DNA from: Oceaniferula spumae
GTDB taxonomy: Bacteria > Verrucomicrobiota > Verrucomicrobiia > Verrucomicrobiales > Akkermansiaceae
Reading direction: 5' to 3'
Length of the DNA: 64,000 bases
Assembly (NCBI RefSeq): GCF_042849255.1
Contig: NZ_AP026866.1
Location: 4,464,001 to 4,528,000, forward strand
Under the pieces are notes generated by a model. It made no database searches. It was not told the origin of the DNA and saw nothing but the letters and a program-made list of their open reading frames with translations. A program made the translations under genes and the position numbers. How positions within the stretch are numbered: position 1 is the first letter of the stretch; the number at the start of each line of letters is the position of its first letter. Shown here piece after piece: positions 9,183-18,233 of this stretch.

Positions 9183-10160
9183 CTATTTCTTTTGCCAGAG
9201 ATCGCCCTTTGCCAAATAGGTGGTAGGGCTTTTGCCGTTCAGCCAGTCGCTGGCTTTGGCGTTGTTCTTAAGCGCACTGTCCCAAAAGGCGGTGCTGATG
9301 GCCTTGATGGCGCGGTGGTGGTTTGGGTTGCGAGTGTCTTCACCAGGCAATTTATGATCAGAAAATGCTCCGTGTTCGGCGTCTTTGAACACCAATTGGT
9401 AGTGCAGGGTCTTGGCCTTTTTATCCGATGCCGGCAATGCCGCGAATACTCCTCTGCGCGACTCGGGAGGAGCTTTGGTAATGAAATTTCCATCCTTCGT
9501 TCCTGTCATTAATAACATCGGAATGGCGATCTTTCCGAAGGCTTTTTTGGCGTCGCCACCTTTACGGGGAATGCTAGGGCTCATGGCAAATCCGGCATCG
9601 ATACGTTTGTCCAAATAGGCTGGCCCCATCGGACCGAACTGTTGCCCGGCAAGAGCCTGTGTAGTAACAGCTCCATACGAGTGTCCTCCGATGCCGATAT
9701 GATCCATATCCATCCTCTTCTCGAGTAGGTGATTTTTTTCAACATTCCATTTTTCCAATTGATCGAGAGTTGCGGGCACATCCTTCATGCGGGCGAGGAA
9801 AGTTTGGACGCTGGCAGCTTTGGTCAGAGCGCGCTTGCGCTGTAACGGTGGCACATCTTTCCATACGGATTCATCACTACCGACGTGTTGCATGGCGACT
9901 ACAACATAGCCAGCTCTGGCCCATTGTTCGCCAAGGTAAGCACCCACCTTACGCGATCCGCCCAAGCCGTGACTCAGTAAAATAAGAGGCACGGGTTTCT
10001 TGCTAGCAGGTAAATAAATTTTCAACGGAACCTCCCGGCCGTCATAAGAAAATGAGGTGAGCTTGGTGACTACTTTGGTGTCTGCCGAGCTGGGAGTATA
10101 AACTGATTCCTTGGCAGCAATAAAGGACGAGAGGAAGAAAAGGACAATGAGCGCTTTCAT
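9183..10160 (-). CDS. Exported alpha/beta hydrolase (dienelactone hydrolase or PAF-acetylhydrolase-like)
   Basis: Predicted secreted serine hydrolase of 325 residues with a signal peptide (about residues 1-16, ending before Lys-Glu-Ser). The oxyanion region is LILLSHGLGGSRK and the nucleophile elbow is Gly-His-Ser-Tyr-Gly near residue 158. A C-terminal His follows in DAEHGAFSDH. These fit an alpha/beta hydrolase triad. The substrate is unknown; esters of lipids or plant and algal pigments are possible. It stands as a single gene with the GH130 gene upstream on the same strand. Confidence 0.85.
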   Translation of the reverse strand: MKALIVLFFLSSFIAAKESVYTPSSADTKVVTKLTSFSYDGREVPLKIYLPASKKPVPLILLSHGLGGSRKVGAYLGEQWARAGYVVVAMQHVGSDESVWKDVPPLQRKRALTKAASVQTFLARMKDVPATLDQLEKWNVEKNHLLEKRMDMDHIGIGGHSYGAVTTQALAGQQFGPMGPAYLDKRIDAGFAMSPSIPRKGGDAKKAFGKIAIPMLLMTGTKDGNFITKAPPESRRGVFAALPASDKKAKTLHYQLVFKDAEHGAFSDHKLPGEDTRNPNHHRAIKAISTAFWDSALKNNAKASDWLNGKSPTTYLAKGDLWQKK

Positions 10161-10204
10161 AACGGATCAAACCGCTCTTCTTCAGAAAAGTTTCTCGTGA
10201 TCGC

Positions 10205-11209
10205 TTAGCAGACTTCGGTTAGAGGCTGACCAGGATCACCAGAAGGTGTCCGGCAGGCGTCGATGATCTCGTGTACCGTTGCCGTTGCAAGTCCAATACA
10301 GGTGTCTGCAGCTCCGTAGTAGATGTTCAGTGTCGCATGATCCGGCACCGTGCCGTCGGCTCCGATTTCGGATGGAATGCAGCCTGACGGGAATACCACA
10401 TTAGGCACCTGCCCGGTGAGTTCGTAGAGTTCCCGTGGTTCAAGAATATTGAGCCGAGTGCGTGCCAAGACTTTGCTGGGGTCATCTGGGTCGAGGAGCA
10501 CGGCACCAGCTTGATAAATGTTAGAAGAGGCGAAGTGAGTGGCCACACCATGATAGATCACCAGCCAGCCGTGCTTGGTTTTGATCGGAGGAGGTCCGGC
10601 GCCGATGCGTTCGTCCCAGTATCTCCAGCGGCCAGAAATGACATTGGCCGAATGTGTCCAGTCGAGTAAATCGTCTGATTCAGAGAGCGTGATGATATCG
10701 CCAGAGGTTGGGTTTCCTTCATCCTGTGGAATGTTAGGGCGTTCGAGCCGAAGGTAGCGCCCGTTAATCTTCTCAGGGAAAAGCACACCATTCCGAGTGT
10801 CAGCATAAGTGCCGGTGGTGAAACCTAGGAATTCGAATTTTTCAAAATCATCGGTGACCGCGAGTCCGAGCGTGCAGCAGTCTGCGAGGTCTGCGGCAAA
10901 CATGATGTAGCAGCGACCGTCAATGATCGTGAGGCGTGGATCGTAAGCATGGGAAACGACGGGTGTCTCCGGCATATTGGCGAAAACGATCGGCTTACCA
11001 TTCACTGAGAATTTCACTCCATCTTCACTCTCTGCTGGGAGCATGAAGCTCTCTCTGGAGCGAGACTGGGTGCGTAACACCATGCGGTGCTTTCCTGCAA
11101 AGTGAATGGCACCCGGATTAAAAACCGAGCTGGCATCTACTAACAGAGGGTGAGCGCCGGGGATATCGGAGGGTCTGAGAATCGGGCTGTTGGAATGTCG
11201 CTTGAGCAC
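10205..11209 (-). CDS. Glycoside hydrolase family 130 phosphorylase-like protein
   Basis: Five-bladed propeller enzyme of family GH130, which phosphorolyses beta-mannosides such as mannooligosaccharides or mannosyl-glucose, usually in the cytoplasm. The 334-residue product opens with LKRHSNSPILRPSDIPG, typical of the family, followed by FNPGAI, AYDPRLT and the YHGVA segment. The start is GTG. There is no signal peptide. The exact substrate cannot be told from sequence alone. No mannan transporter or epimerase gene is adjacent, so its pathway context is not local. Confidence 0.88.
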   Translation of the reverse strand: MLKRHSNSPILRPSDIPGAHPLLVDASSVFNPGAIHFAGKHRMVLRTQSRSRESFMLPAESEDGVKFSVNGKPIVFANMPETPVVSHAYDPRLTIIDGRCYIMFAADLADCCTLGLAVTDDFEKFEFLGFTTGTYADTRNGVLFPEKINGRYLRLERPNIPQDEGNPTSGDIITLSESDDLLDWTHSANVISGRWRYWDERIGAGPPPIKTKHGWLVIYHGVATHFASSNIYQAGAVLLDPDDPSKVLARTRLNILEPRELYELTGQVPNVVFPSGCIPSEIGADGTVPDHATLNIYYGAADTCIGLATATVHEIIDACRTPSGDPGQPLTEVC

Positions 11210-11270
11210 ACCGAATCAAAGCACAAGCCAGCAGGGGAGCACGATCCTTTTTTGCGTAGCGAAGGGATGG

Positions 11271-11813
11271 CTACGGCACACGCACAGGCTCGATCCGCTG
11301 ATTCACAAATCGGATCGCAAGATAACACTTCCCCTTGTTGATTCCCGGCCCCATCAGGATCGATTGGTTTTCGCCTTTATGCCAGATGTGGGAAATGAGG
11401 ATGTCGTGTTGCTTGAAATCGGATTTATTCGGGTAACCCGCATTTTGAGCCGGGGTGTTATACACTTGTGTGAAAAGTGCATTCGCCTCAGCCCAGGCAT
11501 TTTTAATAGAGGTATTGTACTCTGCCATGGGAACTTCACCGGAGCGGAGTGTGATTTCATTCAGCCCACCATTATCATCCCAGCCGAAGTAGAGATGATA
11601 GGTCAGTCCCGCGAGCTTGGCGTTGCATTTGAAAACTCCATTGAGTCCGGTCCGACCAAAAAAGGTGGAGTCCATCGTAGCCTTCACCATCTTACTCGCC
11701 TGGAGCTTTTTAGTCACAGTCTCCCGGCTGTCACCGAACTGGAGGGTGTCGTAAACACCGGCGCTACAGATCGATGCCGTGGCGAGTATGAGAATGAGAA
11801 ATAACCGGATCAT
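11271..11813 (-). CDS. Exported protein of unknown function
   Basis: A 180-residue protein with a clear signal peptide (about residues 1-18, ending Ile-Cys-Ser-Ala). The mature part begins GVYDTLQFGDSRETV, a phrase seen in small periplasmic proteins that begin with a short helix-turn after the signal. It has two Cys in the mature part but no recognised domain. It starts four bases after the gatB stop, so it is co-transcribed with gatB, though no functional link is implied. Confidence 0.75.
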   Translation of the reverse strand: MIRLFLILILATASICSAGVYDTLQFGDSRETVTKKLQASKMVKATMDSTFFGRTGLNGVFKCNAKLAGLTYHLYFGWDDNGGLNEITLRSGEVPMAEYNTSIKNAWAEANALFTQVYNTPAQNAGYPNKSDFKQHDILISHIWHKGENQSILMGPGINKGKCYLAIRFVNQRIEPVRVP

Positions 11814-11817
11814 GGTG

Positions 11818-13278
11818 TTAGAGAATTTTGCCTTTGATAGAATCGGTCACCATCTTTGGATTGGCTTTGCCTTTGGACGCTTTCATGACCTGACCCGTTA
11901 GGAAATTGAGCAGCTTCTCGTTGCCTCCTTGAATCTCGGCGACTTTGTCTGGGTTGGCGGCGATGACTTCATCGATGATTCCTTCGATGGCTCCGGTGTC
12001 AGCAGGTTCGAAGCCCATGGCTTTGGCTGTTTCCACAGGTTTGGAGTCAGGTTTTTCCCACAGGGCGGCAAAAACTTCACGTGCCTGATTATTGGAAATG
12101 GTTCCGGCTTCGACCAGTTGCACGAGTTCGAGAATGTGGCCAGGGGGTAGGGGGCAGTCGGTGATGCTGGAGTTATCCTCGTTGAGTTTGGCGAGCACGC
12201 TGTTGGTGATCCAGTTCGCCACCTTCTTGCCGAGTTTTTTGTCGCTGGCGGCTTCTTCGAAGTAGTTGGCGAGGTTTTGATCGCTGGTGAGCACACCGGC
12301 GTCGTAGGCATTGATTCCGTAGTCGTATTCGAAGCGGTCGCGTTTCTCGTGCGGGAGCTCGGGCACGAACGGCCGCATCTTCTCGACGAGATCAGCGGTG
12401 CGGATCGGGAGCAGGTCTGGCTCAGGAAAGTAACGGTAGTCATGGGCGTCTTCCTTGGTACGCATCATCTGGGTCTCGCCAAGATCGGCGTCCCAGCGAC
12501 GGGTCGATTGGATCTGTGCGATGCCGGCGTCTAGTTCTTCCGCCTGACGGATGATTTCGTGGTGCAGCGATGCTCTAACAGCCGATATCGAATTGAGGTT
12601 TTTCAGCTCCACTTTTTCACCAAGTTCTTCCTGACCGTGTGGACGAAGGGAAACGTTGACGTCACAGCGCATCTGGCCTTTTTCCATGTCGGCATCTGAA
12701 ATTCCGCCGTAGATGAGGATTTGCTGGAGTGATTTGAGATAGGCGTAGGCTTCCTCCGGTGTGTCGATGTCCGGATCAGTCACGATCTCCATCAGCGGAG
12801 TGCCGGCGCGGTTGAAATCGATGGTGGAGTTCTTCGCGTGGTGGGTGGATTTGGCCACGTCTTCTTCGAGGTGAATACGCGTCAGCTTGACCACCTTCCC
12901 TGGGTTGGGGATGTTTTTCTGCACCTCCTTGGGGTAGGCGATATCGTAGAGCGGCACGCCCCCGCCGATGCACAGTGGCAGGTCGAACTGGGTGAGCTGA
13001 AAGTTCTTCGGCATGTCCGGGTAGAAATAATTCTTCCGGTCCCACTTGGAAATCTCAGGCGTGGTGCAGTTGATCATCATACCGGCGAGGATCGTTTGCT
13101 CGATAGCGTGTTTGTTCAGCACGGGCAGGGCACCAGGCAGGCCGAGACAGACCGGGCAGACGTTGCTGTTTGGTTCCTCGCCAAAGCTGGTGGCGCAGGC
13201 GCAGAACATTTTACTGTTCGATTTGATCTGACAGTGGACTTCGAGGCCGATGGTGACGATGTAATCTGAGACGGGCAT
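11818..13278 (-). CDS. gatB: Aspartyl/glutamyl-tRNA(Asn/Gln) amidotransferase subunit B
   Basis: Subunit B of the GatCAB complex that converts Glu-tRNA(Gln), and often Asp-tRNA(Asn), to the amidated form in the cytoplasm. At 486 residues it is full length. Family signatures are present: GLEVHCQIKSNSKMFCAC near the start, GLPGALPVLN, then LTRIHLEEDVAKSTH and DFNRAGTPLMEIVTDPD. The Cys pair near residues 27-29 and the later Cys pair (VCPVC) form a zinc site. The C-terminal YqeY-like tail is intact and ends KGKIL. gatA and gatC are not in this window. Confidence 0.97.
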   Translation of the reverse strand: MPVSDYIVTIGLEVHCQIKSNSKMFCACATSFGEEPNSNVCPVCLGLPGALPVLNKHAIEQTILAGMMINCTTPEISKWDRKNYFYPDMPKNFQLTQFDLPLCIGGGVPLYDIAYPKEVQKNIPNPGKVVKLTRIHLEEDVAKSTHHAKNSTIDFNRAGTPLMEIVTDPDIDTPEEAYAYLKSLQQILIYGGISDADMEKGQMRCDVNVSLRPHGQEELGEKVELKNLNSISAVRASLHHEIIRQAEELDAGIAQIQSTRRWDADLGETQMMRTKEDAHDYRYFPEPDLLPIRTADLVEKMRPFVPELPHEKRDRFEYDYGINAYDAGVLTSDQNLANYFEEAASDKKLGKKVANWITNSVLAKLNEDNSSITDCPLPPGHILELVQLVEAGTISNNQAREVFAALWEKPDSKPVETAKAMGFEPADTGAIEGIIDEVIAANPDKVAEIQGGNEKLLNFLTGQVMKASKGKANPKMVTDSIKGKIL

Positions 13279-13490
13279 GGGATGTGGCTAGGAACTAAGC
13301 GGAATTCCGACTAATCATCAACGCTGGAATTTATCCATGCGAGCGCAGTATGACACGAGGGCGAAATTTCCCGAAATCTGCTGGCATTCTCGCCGTATTG
13401 TGGCAGGGTTGTTTCAGTTAGAAATCTGAGGCATTCAGCGCTTCATTCCGTTCAATCCACCATTATTCTACACTCTACTTACTACACATC

Positions 13491-13940
13491 ATGAAAAACA
13501 TCATTCTCACATCCATGATCGCCGCCCTTGGGGTCGCATCCGCTGCTGCCGAAGAAAATGCCGCTGGTAAAGCTGCCTACGTCACTTGTTCCGCCTGCCA
13601 CAACGCTGATGGCAAAGGCCTGCCCATTGGTGATAAAAAAATGGCACCCTCACTCGCCGGATCCAAAGTCGTCAACGGTGATCCAGCCGTGCTGGCTCTT
13701 GTAATCATGAAAGGCATCAAAAAAGAAGGTGCCGAATACATGGGTGTCATGGCTCCTCTCGAAGCTCTCTATGCCGACAACCAAAAATTCGCCGACGTTC
13801 TGACCTACGTGCGCCAATCATTCGGTAACACCGCCTCCGCCGTCACCGCCGAAGACGTGGCCAAGTTCCGCGAGCAGTGGAAAGACGAGAAAGACCCAGT
13901 CACCCGCGCCAAGCTCGCTGAGCTGGAGAAAAAGAAATAG
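13491..13940 (+). CDS. Periplasmic class I cytochrome c
   Basis: Small secreted monoheme cytochrome, 149 residues. Signal peptide about residues 1-20 (ends Ala-Ser-Ala-Ala-Ala). The heme site is Cys-Ser-Ala-Cys-His near residue 35, and a likely Met ligand follows in YMGVMAPLEAL. A charged helical C-terminus follows (KFREQWKDEKD). It probably shuttles electrons in the periplasm, for example to the cbb3 oxidase encoded at 23.3-28.3 kb, but that is inference. It is divergent from gatB and has its own terminator. Confidence 0.9.
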   Translation: MKNIILTSMIAALGVASAAAEENAAGKAAYVTCSACHNADGKGLPIGDKKMAPSLAGSKVVNGDPAVLALVIMKGIKKEGAEYMGVMAPLEALYADNQKFADVLTYVRQSFGNTASAVTAEDVAKFREQWKDEKDPVTRAKLAELEKKK

Positions 13941-13969
13941 GCAGCTATTTCCCACGCATATAATTCACT

Positions 13970-14014
13970 AGGCTTTCCGAGCGTTATCACCGCGCTCGTG
14001 GAAGCCTTTTTTTT
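13970..14014 (+). terminator. Rho-independent terminator after the cytochrome c gene
   Basis: An imperfect stem pairs GGCTTTCCGAGCG (from 13971) with CGCTCGTGGAAGCC (ends 14006) and is followed by eight T residues. Confidence 0.85.
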
Positions 14015-14174
14015 AACCGCGAATGGACGCGAATGGACGCGAATAAACGCGAATAAACGCGAATGCATGTGAGTTGCGAAGCGTTTTGATTTCCAAGTTT
14101 TACAAACTGGGCATCTTTGCACCTGAAATAACAACCCTAGAAAAATTCGCGTAAATTCGCGTCCATTCGCGGTT
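14015..14174. repeat. Inverted-repeat element with internal 10-base tandem units
   Basis: The ends, 14015-14034 and 14155-14174, are a perfect 20-base inverted repeat beginning AACCGCGAATGG. Inside the left end the unit GAAT(GG/AA)ACGC repeats four times with exact 10-base spacing (14021-14060), and the right end has three inverted units. A related half copy lies at 18102-18143. The element fills the gap between a terminator and the AraC gene and codes for nothing visible. It looks like a REP or MITE-type extragenic repeat. Confidence 0.8.
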
Positions 14175-14184
14175 CAGAAATTGA

Positions 14185-15108
14185 TCACCCCGCTTTTTTA
14201 CTCAACCCCTCAGACTCCTCGCGGAACTGACTAGGTGAGCCGCCGTGGAACTTGGCAAAGCTGCGGTTGAACTGAGACAGCGATTGGAAACCGACCATGA
14301 ACGCAATCTCTGAGATCCGCGCTCCAGGTTTCAACAGTTCACGTTTCGCCCATAGAATCCGTGAGTAGTTGACGTATTCTGTTAGCGTCATCGCGGTGGC
14401 TGATTTGAACTGACGGCAGAAATGGGATTCGCTCATACCCGCCGCCCGTGAGGCCTGCGCCAGCGTGATGGTTTCGTCCAGTTGGCTGTGAATGAACTCT
14501 CTTGCCTGACTGATGCCCGCCGGTTCGTGATCCGCCGATGCGATCACCAGCTTCTCGGCCTTTTCAGAAAGCTGTCTGCCAAAGTGCTCCAGCAGGGTGA
14601 CCATGCTCTGATAACGCTGAGGCTCTACTTGCTTGGTTTCAAAATACGCTTTGCGGAGCTGTTCGAGCTGCGACTCGGTGAACAGCTCCCGATTGACAGC
14701 ATCCAGTGCCTTTTGAAAATCCTTCTCCGTAGGTGTCTGCTGAAAAACTTGGCCCGTTTTCAAATACCCCACGACCAATGTCCCGGCGTAAACAGGAATC
14801 GCCGTCGTGCTCAGTCCGGAGAAACAATGGCAGGATAGAGGCCCTTCCACCGCCGCGCGTCTCATTAGATCTTGATTCACCTTCACACAGGCATGGCACG
14901 CGGAATCGCACAGGTTGAGTAGCTCACAGAACTTGCTGCGGTTTTCTGGTTCATCCGTGATGCACCAGACGTTGGGATCCGCCTCGACCATTCTCAGCGG
15001 TAGGCCGGTTGCAGACACAAAGGCGCGTTGGTATTCATCGTAAGCTGGGCTGTCCAGAATGCGCTGATAGATGACATCTGATAGATGATGGGCGCGGCTT
15101 TGTGTCAT
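14185..15108 (-). CDS. AraC-family regulator with PocR-type sensor domain
   Basis: Transcription factor with an N-terminal PocR ligand/metal-sensor domain (about residues 15-170, with Cys-rich phrases CELLNLCDSACHACVKVN and LSCHCFSG) and a C-terminal AraC double helix-turn-helix (about 205-300; AGMSESHFCRQFK, then ISEIAFMVGFQSLSQFNRSF). I chose the ATG at 15108 because it overlaps the stop of the copper ATPase gene as TAATG, which implies translational coupling; an in-frame upstream start at 15174 lies inside that gene. Third gene of the regulator-ATPase operon. The ligand is unknown; coupling to a copper ATPase makes a metal or redox signal conceivable. Confidence 0.88.
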   Translation of the reverse strand: MTQSRAHHLSDVIYQRILDSPAYDEYQRAFVSATGLPLRMVEADPNVWCITDEPENRSKFCELLNLCDSACHACVKVNQDLMRRAAVEGPLSCHCFSGLSTTAIPVYAGTLVVGYLKTGQVFQQTPTEKDFQKALDAVNRELFTESQLEQLRKAYFETKQVEPQRYQSMVTLLEHFGRQLSEKAEKLVIASADHEPAGISQAREFIHSQLDETITLAQASRAAGMSESHFCRQFKSATAMTLTEYVNYSRILWAKRELLKPGARISEIAFMVGFQSLSQFNRSFAKFHGGSPSQFREESEGLSKKAG

Positions 15109-17513
15109 TACGTGATATCGTATGTTGGTGAAGGAGTGATTGCAATACTTGTCGCTCCGGCTTTCGTTAAACACTTGTTTTTGGAAAGTATGCTAGCTGC
15201 CAGAGTCAGCGAAACCAGTGAACTCAGTGGCATTAAAATGGCGGCTAACAGCGGGTTCATCAGTCCCCAAAGACACACGGCCACGGCGGCGAAGTTATAA
15301 ATGAGGCTGAAAATAAATACCGAGCGAACAGCCAGTGCGTGGCGGTCGGCCAGCGTGAACATCTGAGGCAGAAATCGCAAACCGGAGGAGAGGAAATAGA
15401 AATCTGACTTCGATTCTAACAATCCTCTGCCCGCCACCGCGCCGGACATGTTAGCCGCATCAAAGGCGAGTGAATCGTTTGCACCATCGCCGAGAAAGAG
15501 AGCGTGGTCAGGATCGATCTCACCGACCAGTCGAGCTTTGTCGCCAGGGCTGAGTCCGGCGTGCACGTGTTCCGTAGCGACTCCCAGACTATTGGAAATC
15601 GCCTGCACGCGTTCATTTTGATCGCCACTGAGGATGAAGACATTTTTCCCTGCGAGGCTGGCAATGGTCTCGGCGGTATCGGGTCTGAGACACTCTTGGA
15701 AGGTGAAAGTGGCAACGGGTTCTCCGTTACGTCGAAGCTCGCAGCCAGCGCTAGTCGCAGTCACCTGAGTCTCATCCATGCCACCCCAGCCACATTTCCC
15801 CAGCGACCACCGAACGCCCGAGCCACCGCTTAACCACGATCCAAGACCTGGGACCTCGTGAATTTCCAAGTTCGGATCGATCAGCCTCTGCCCCTTGAGC
15901 CCAAGGTGTTTAAGCAACGATCGAGAAAGGGGATGCCGCGACTTTGCACACAGCGTCGCCAGCACCCGCGCCGACTCTTCATTTAGGTTCTCTAACGAAG
16001 CCGTCTCAGTCAGCTCCGGCAGGTCCAGAGTGAGCGTGCCTGTCTTGTCAAAGAAGATGGATTTGATCTGACGAATCCTGCTCCAGAACGCAGGTTTGCG
16101 GATAAACACACCTAGCGAACGCATCGCCGAGGACGCCATGTCATCGGCCAGCGGCAGCGCCACACCGAGAGCGCAGGGGCAGGAGATCACAAACACGGAA
16201 ATCGTCACCTGCATCGCCGTGGGGAAATCCGCACCGGACAAGAGCCAGGCCAATCCACCGCCGAAGCCGAGTATCAAGACCACGGTAAGATAGATCTTCA
16301 GAATTTTCTCCAGCACCGGCGAGCGAGTGCTGGATTCCCCCTCGCGCAGAAGCTGGGCGAGCATTGAATTGCTCCAGTTTTCTTCCGCTGTTAGGGTAAT
16401 GGACGCTTGGCTAAGCTTGATGGCTCCGGCCGGCACGTGGGTGCCGGTCTGATGATGGCATGGGTCAGGTTCGCCATTGATCCATTCAAGGCTGAAGTCT
16501 GCCTCACCCTCGGCCATCATCGAGGAAACAGGTGTTGTCTGTCCGGCTGGCAAGGCATAGCGATCACCGGATTTTAAATCCACCAGCGCGATGGCATCTC
16601 CCTCCGGCACCCGGACCAGCGATCGTGGCACCGGAGTCTGTTCTAACAATCGATTCCGATTCCGCTCCACCGCCGCCGTTTGTAACCATCGGCCACCTAA
16701 CATCAGAAAGATAAAGATCGCCACGAAGTCGAAATACAGCAGTCCTTCATGCTTCCAAAGCCACCCGGCAATCGATCCCAGATAAGCCAGGCTGACACCC
16801 AGCGCGATGGGTGTGTCCATGTGTAAAATTCCAGCCCGCAGACTCTGCACCGCCCGCTGAATGAACCATGATCCACCCACCAGCATCGCCAAGGTCGCGG
16901 AAAGCATCGTGATCAGTTCAAAAATCCCGGCAAACATGAAGTCAGCCGGCATGCCAAGGTAGCGCGGCAGGGAGAATCCCATGGCGTTGAGCGCAAAGGC
17001 ACCGCAGATCCCCAGTTTGTGCCCCAGCTTTTTCAGCTCTTCGTTTTTATGTGAAGCATCACGCGGTCTGCCGATGATATAGCCAAACTTCTGCAGCTCA
17101 TGGGCAAAGTCTAACATCTGAAACTGCCCAGCTTTCCAAGCCAGCCGCATCGCACCGGTAGCAGGGGAGATGTCACAGCTCAGGCTACCGGAATGCCGGG
17201 TGAACAGTCGCTCCACCAGCCAGATGCAACCGACACATGACACGCCTTGCAGCGAGAGATCCATCTCGCACCGGCCACCATCACCCACGTCCTTATCCAA
17301 GAGCTCCACCTCCTCACCCAGCCAGGAAAAATCATATTCCTGAAACGGCTGGTCGTTCAGTGGAGAGAGTCGTTCCTCCTGTTTGAGATCATAGAAATTC
17401 TGCAAGCCCTCCTCATGGATCAGCCCGTGCACAAACTCACAGCCGGTGCAGCAGAATCCAGACTCCACCTGGCTTTTTTCCAGCGGAGTGCTGCAATGAA
17501 TACATTCGGTCAC
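15108..17513 (-). CDS. Copper-translocating P-type ATPase, CcoI/FixI type
   Basis: Inner-membrane copper pump of the P1B class that supplies or exports Cu(I). The 801-residue product has an N-terminal CxxC/CCxxC metal-binding segment (residues 4-25), a heavy-metal-associated domain with VSCVGC near 95, eight predicted membrane segments, the Cys-Pro-Cys ion motif (ISCPCALG), the phosphorylation site DKTGTLT and the hinge GDGANDS. The extra N-terminal Cys-rich domain is typical of CcoI/FixI pumps that load copper into cbb3 oxidase. The oxidase genes are about 5 kb away on the same strand. It follows the NsrR-like gene by 23 bases and overlaps the AraC-type gene by one base. Function as CcoI rather than general CopA is inference. 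Confidence 0.9.
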   Translation of the reverse strand: MTECIHCSTPLEKSQVESGFCCTGCEFVHGLIHEEGLQNFYDLKQEERLSPLNDQPFQEYDFSWLGEEVELLDKDVGDGGRCEMDLSLQGVSCVGCIWLVERLFTRHSGSLSCDISPATGAMRLAWKAGQFQMLDFAHELQKFGYIIGRPRDASHKNEELKKLGHKLGICGAFALNAMGFSLPRYLGMPADFMFAGIFELITMLSATLAMLVGGSWFIQRAVQSLRAGILHMDTPIALGVSLAYLGSIAGWLWKHEGLLYFDFVAIFIFLMLGGRWLQTAAVERNRNRLLEQTPVPRSLVRVPEGDAIALVDLKSGDRYALPAGQTTPVSSMMAEGEADFSLEWINGEPDPCHHQTGTHVPAGAIKLSQASITLTAEENWSNSMLAQLLREGESSTRSPVLEKILKIYLTVVLILGFGGGLAWLLSGADFPTAMQVTISVFVISCPCALGVALPLADDMASSAMRSLGVFIRKPAFWSRIRQIKSIFFDKTGTLTLDLPELTETASLENLNEESARVLATLCAKSRHPLSRSLLKHLGLKGQRLIDPNLEIHEVPGLGSWLSGGSGVRWSLGKCGWGGMDETQVTATSAGCELRRNGEPVATFTFQECLRPDTAETIASLAGKNVFILSGDQNERVQAISNSLGVATEHVHAGLSPGDKARLVGEIDPDHALFLGDGANDSLAFDAANMSGAVAGRGLLESKSDFYFLSSGLRFLPQMFTLADRHALAVRSVFIFSLIYNFAAVAVCLWGLMNPLLAAILMPLSSLVSLTLAASILSKNKCLTKAGATSIAITPSPTYDIT

Positions 17514-17536
17514 GGCCTGATGATGTTAGAGATTTC

Positions 17537-17971
17537 TCAACTCAGAAGTTTACGAATGGAATCCGAGTTTTTGTCCAGCAAGTTTCCGACCTTGTGTTGG
17601 TTCAAGGAGTCAAAAAAAGCATTCTGAGCCTGACCTAACAGACTCCGCAAATGGCACGCCGGACTGATCGTGCAGGGCGCGTCATGCTGGCCGCCATTGC
17701 ACTGGGCGATCTCGCCATCAGGCTCCAGTTCCTTGACCAGATCGCCAAGTTTCCAATCGACCGCAGCCTCCGTCAGAGTGATGCCGCCACCACGGCCTCG
17801 CCGCGCGGTGAGCAGTTCCATCTGCACCAGCCTCTGGCAGACCTTGTTCAGATGGTTCACCGAGATGCCGTAAGACTCCGCTACCGCCCGGGTGCTGACC
17901 GTTTCATCACGGTGGATGAGCATGTAAATCAACAGCCTGAATGCATAGTCCGTGTAGTAAGTGATCCTCAT
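17537..17971 (-). CDS. Rrf2-family iron-sulfur regulator, NsrR-like
   Basis: Probable nitric-oxide or redox-sensing transcription factor. The chosen ATG at 17971 gives a 144-residue protein starting MRITYYTDYAFRLL, which matches the start of NsrR-type Rrf2 proteins; a longer frame upstream does not. A winged helix-turn-helix spans residues 1-75. The cluster cysteines are Cys91, Cys100 and Cys106, with TISPACHL close to the NsrR consensus. An AAGGAG sequence abuts the ATG with no spacer, an unusual arrangement. First gene of an operon with the copper ATPase and the AraC-type regulator. Targets are likely its own operon and possibly the cbb3 genes; this is inference. Confidence 0.88.
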   Translation of the reverse strand: MRITYYTDYAFRLLIYMLIHRDETVSTRAVAESYGISVNHLNKVCQRLVQMELLTARRGRGGGITLTEAAVDWKLGDLVKELEPDGEIAQCNGGQHDAPCTISPACHLRSLLGQAQNAFFDSLNQHKVGNLLDKNSDSIRKLLS

Positions 17972-18101
17972 CTCCTTAAACGGGTATGTAACATGTTTAT
18001 TTAGTTTTGACAAACAGCGATGTGAAAACGAGGCCGCCATCTTCATCTCTCTGCATCATCTGAGACATCGTAATCTTGCCATCAGTCAGAAAACGCCCCT
18101 T

Positions 18102-18143
18102 TACCGCGAATCTCACGAGTCACGCGAATTTTTTCTTGGGTTG
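18102..18143 (+). repeat. Half copy of the 14.1-kb repeat element
   Basis: This 42-base stretch (starts TACCGCGAAT, contains ACGCGAATTTTTT, ends GGGTTG) matches the reverse complement of the right arm at 14132-14174 with a few substitutions. It lies in the 262-base gap between the NsrR-like gene and the DUF1611-like gene; I see nothing else there. Confidence 0.7.
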
Positions 18144-18233
18144 ATACTTCAAATTGAAGAGGGGAACGGAACGTTTCATGGCTCCAGGCTGAAGGCCTGA
18201 TTCATACCAGACCGGGGAGCATGACCGGGGATC

